30,947 nt of DNA from a virus: the IMG/VR virus record IMGVR_UViG_3300032092_000155, positions 1-30,947 of that record; one strand, 5' to 3'. The translations under genes were made by a program, and so were the position numbers. The notes beneath the pieces are model-generated. The model had not been told where the DNA came from. It ran no database searches and saw only the letters and a list, made by a program, of their open reading frames with translations. Numbering within the stretch: position 1 is the stretch's first letter; every line of letters starts with the position of its first letter. Positions 29,558-30,947 of this stretch are shown piece after piece.

Positions 29558-30895
29558 ATGGTGAGCAATATATCTAAAGCCCATTGGAATTCAGATGGGG
29601 AAAATCTTCGTCTTTCAATGCCTTTTAACAAGGTAGACAAAGAGCGTCGTATTGTTTCTGGTTTTGCATCACTTGATAACCTTGACAAGCAAATGGATAT
29701 AGTTACATCAGAAGCATCAATGAATGCATTTGCAAAGTTTCGTGGGAACATCAGAGAAATGCATCAGCCATTAGCAGTAGGAAAGATGATTAACTTTAAA
29801 GAAGATAAGTATTTTGATCCAGAGACAAAGAAGTTCTATAAGGGTGTATTTGTCTCTGCATATGTTTCAAAGGGAGCGCAAGATACTTGGGAAAAGGTTC
29901 TTGATGGAACGCTAACTGGTTTTTCTATTGGCGGAAGAATGAACAAGTGGGACGATGGATATGACGAAAAGTCAGACTCACAGATTAGAATTATTAAGGA
30001 TTATGATTTAGTTGAGTTGAGTCTTGTAGATTCCCCAGCAAATCAATTTGCAAATATTGTTTCAGTTGAAAAGGTTGATGGCGTAGATGTTATCAAGGCA
30101 GATTCAACGGTGCTAGAAAATGTTTTTTATGACAAAGAAAATGGAATTGTTATATCATCTGAAAACGATTCAGAAGTTAGCCCCATTACTGGAGAGCAGA
30201 TGGAAAATATAGGGTTCGTTGAAAAAACGGATGATGAAAAAACAACAATGATAAAATTCTTAGTTGATAGTGCTAAAGGCATTAATACTTCTAAGATTAA
30301 CAAGGAGGTACAACCTATGACAAAATCAAAAACACAAGTTGAAAAGACAGATGTAGTTGAAGATGTTGTGGTCGCTCCAGAGGCAGATGCCGTGGTTGAA
30401 GAAGTTACTGAAGAAGTTACAAAGGCAGAAGAGACAGAAACAGCAGATGTTGTTAAGTCAGAAGAAGCAGTTGTAGAAAATACTGAAAATGCACCAGTTG
30501 CAGAAGAAGTTGAAAAGGTAGCAGACACAGACGCAGATGTATCTAAGTCAGATGACGTAGTTGTAGAAGCAATTACTGAAATCAAGAATAATCTAACATC
30601 AGCCTTTAGCGATCTATTGTCAACAGTAAAGTCTTTGCAAGCAGAAGTAGAACTTCTTAAGTCTTCAAAGGTAGATGTTGATACAGTAAAGGATTCGTTT
30701 GCAGCAGTTGCAAAAGATATTGCAGCAGTATCAAATGAATTTAATGAATTTGGAAAACGAGTAGACGCTGTGGAAGCAGACACCGCATTCCGAAAGTCTG
30801 GAGATATCGGCGATATCTTTCAGTCTCAGCCTGAAATGGTTGAAAAATCCCTATGGGGCGGTAGTTTCCTCAAAACAGCCGATCTATTCAAATGA
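29558..30895 (+). CDS. HK97-family prohead protease fused to a scaffold domain
   Basis: The 445-residue protein has two parts. Residues 1-170 are the prohead serine protease: MHQPLAVGK carries the catalytic His (H69) and DLVELSLVDSPANQFANIV the catalytic Ser (S155), with TGFSIGGRM between. Residues about 250-430 are acidic and Glu/Val/Asp-rich, then coiled coil (LLSTVKSLQAEVELLKSS), as expected of a scaffold that holds capsid subunits until it is digested. The start may be the ATG at 29558 or the GTG at 29561; the second fits the -10 spacing better. A strong internal ribosome site near 30302 suggests that the scaffold part is also made alone. It sits between the portal and the probable capsid gene, the usual order. 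Confidence 0.88.
   Translation: MVSNISKAHWNSDGENLRLSMPFNKVDKERRIVSGFASLDNLDKQMDIVTSEASMNAFAKFRGNIREMHQPLAVGKMINFKEDKYFDPETKKFYKGVFVSAYVSKGAQDTWEKVLDGTLTGFSIGGRMNKWDDGYDEKSDSQIRIIKDYDLVELSLVDSPANQFANIVSVEKVDGVDVIKADSTVLENVFYDKENGIVISSENDSEVSPITGEQMENIGFVEKTDDEKTTMIKFLVDSAKGINTSKINKEVQPMTKSKTQVEKTDVVEDVVVAPEADAVVEEVTEEVTKAEETETADVVKSEEAVVENTENAPVAEEVEKVADTDADVSKSDDVVVEAITEIKNNLTSAFSDLLSTVKSLQAEVELLKSSKVDVDTVKDSFAAVAKDIAAVSNEFNEFGKRVDAVEADTAFRKSGDIGDIFQSQPEMVEKSLWGGSFLKTADLFK
30317..30895 (+). CDS. nested in-frame scaffold protein
   Basis: Within the protease gene, AAGGAGG (30302-30308) stands 8 bases before an in-frame ATG at 30317, followed by MTKSKTQVEKTDVV. This is one of the best ribosome sites in the window, although it lies inside an open frame and the main gene start has none. 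The resulting 192-residue protein would be the acidic and coiled-coil scaffold without the protease. The arrangement is known from lambda (C and Nu3). Independent expression is inferred from the ribosome site. Confidence 0.7.
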   Translation: MTKSKTQVEKTDVVEDVVVAPEADAVVEEVTEEVTKAEETETADVVKSEEAVVENTENAPVAEEVEKVADTDADVSKSDDVVVEAITEIKNNLTSAFSDLLSTVKSLQAEVELLKSSKVDVDTVKDSFAAVAKDIAAVSNEFNEFGKRVDAVEADTAFRKSGDIGDIFQSQPEMVEKSLWGGSFLKTADLFK

Positions 30896-30918
30896 ACAAA
30901 TCACTAGGAGGTGACAAT

Positions 30919-30947
30919 ATGTCAGAAGAAATAATCAAAAACCAGCC
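30919..30947 (+). CDS. start of the next head gene, probably major capsid protein (partial)
   Basis: Only nine full codons are visible (MSEEIIKNQ). AGGAGGTGA (30906-30914), an almost perfect anti-16S match, precedes the ATG by a few bases, as expected of a highly made protein. Position right after protease and scaffold makes the major capsid protein the best guess. An in-frame ATG at 30892 overlaps the previous stop and is a less likely start. Confidence 0.6.

Noticed and set aside
30127-30783. 218-codon minus-strand open frame
   Set aside because: Antisense to the Glu/Val-rich scaffold; a Ser/Thr-rich mirror image without motifs.

Overview
The window is part of the genome of a tailed double-stranded DNA phage. 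At the right end it has an HK97-type head module: portal, then prohead protease with a nested scaffold, then the first codons of what is probably the major capsid gene. Most of the rest is a long series of tail-fibre, collagen-like and adhesin genes, a secreted muralytic enzyme, a class II ribonucleotide reductase and a large set of protein-modification-type enzymes. The DNA is AT-rich. Many genes have a TGGTATAAT-type -10 element ending 6-7 bases before the start codon, which implies leaderless mRNAs. Leaderless genes are common in Actinobacteria, and together with the AT-rich DNA and the B12-dependent reductase this suggests a phage of a low-GC, perhaps freshwater, actinobacterium. The host is an inference.

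Layout. Bases 1-419 (minus strand) are a partial gene with DHH-phosphoesterase-like motifs. A small membrane/coiled-coil protein follows at 452-718. Bases 719-984 hold inverted repeats and two stacked promoters. Bases 985-7543 are host-contact proteins: a beta-sandwich adaptor, two collagen-like fibres, two small tail proteins and a (Thr-Pro)n / FFPP-repeat protein. Directly after that protein comes a GT60-like GlcNAc transferase fused to a zinc-ribbon-like N-terminus (7607-8794). A secreted transglycosylase-type lysin lies on the minus strand (8842-9405). Bases 9508-16381 are a second structural block: decoration-like protein, adaptor, small proteins, coiled-coil fibres, a fibre with an Mtd-like N-terminus, and a FN3 protein ending in another FFPP repeat. 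Directly after it begins a cluster of five 2-oxoglutarate/Fe(II) oxygenases with two cupin/DUF6065-like genes between them (16443-21630). Then come the class II ribonucleotide reductase (21727-23760), a 1239-residue LamG-like protein (23786-27505), a small conserved-looking protein, the portal, the protease/scaffold and the capsid start.

How the genes may work together. Each of the two genes for FFPP proline-repeat proteins is followed within about 65 bases by a modification enzyme gene: GT60-like glycosyltransferase after the first, prolyl-4-hydroxylase-like oxygenase after the second. GT60 enzymes are known to add GlcNAc to hydroxyproline (Dictyostelium Skp1, after a prolyl 4-hydroxylase) or to threonine (trypanosome mucins). 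I therefore propose that this phage may hydroxylate and glycosylate its own Pro/Thr-rich or collagen-like tail proteins. The gene content and order are seen directly; the modification itself is a hypothesis.
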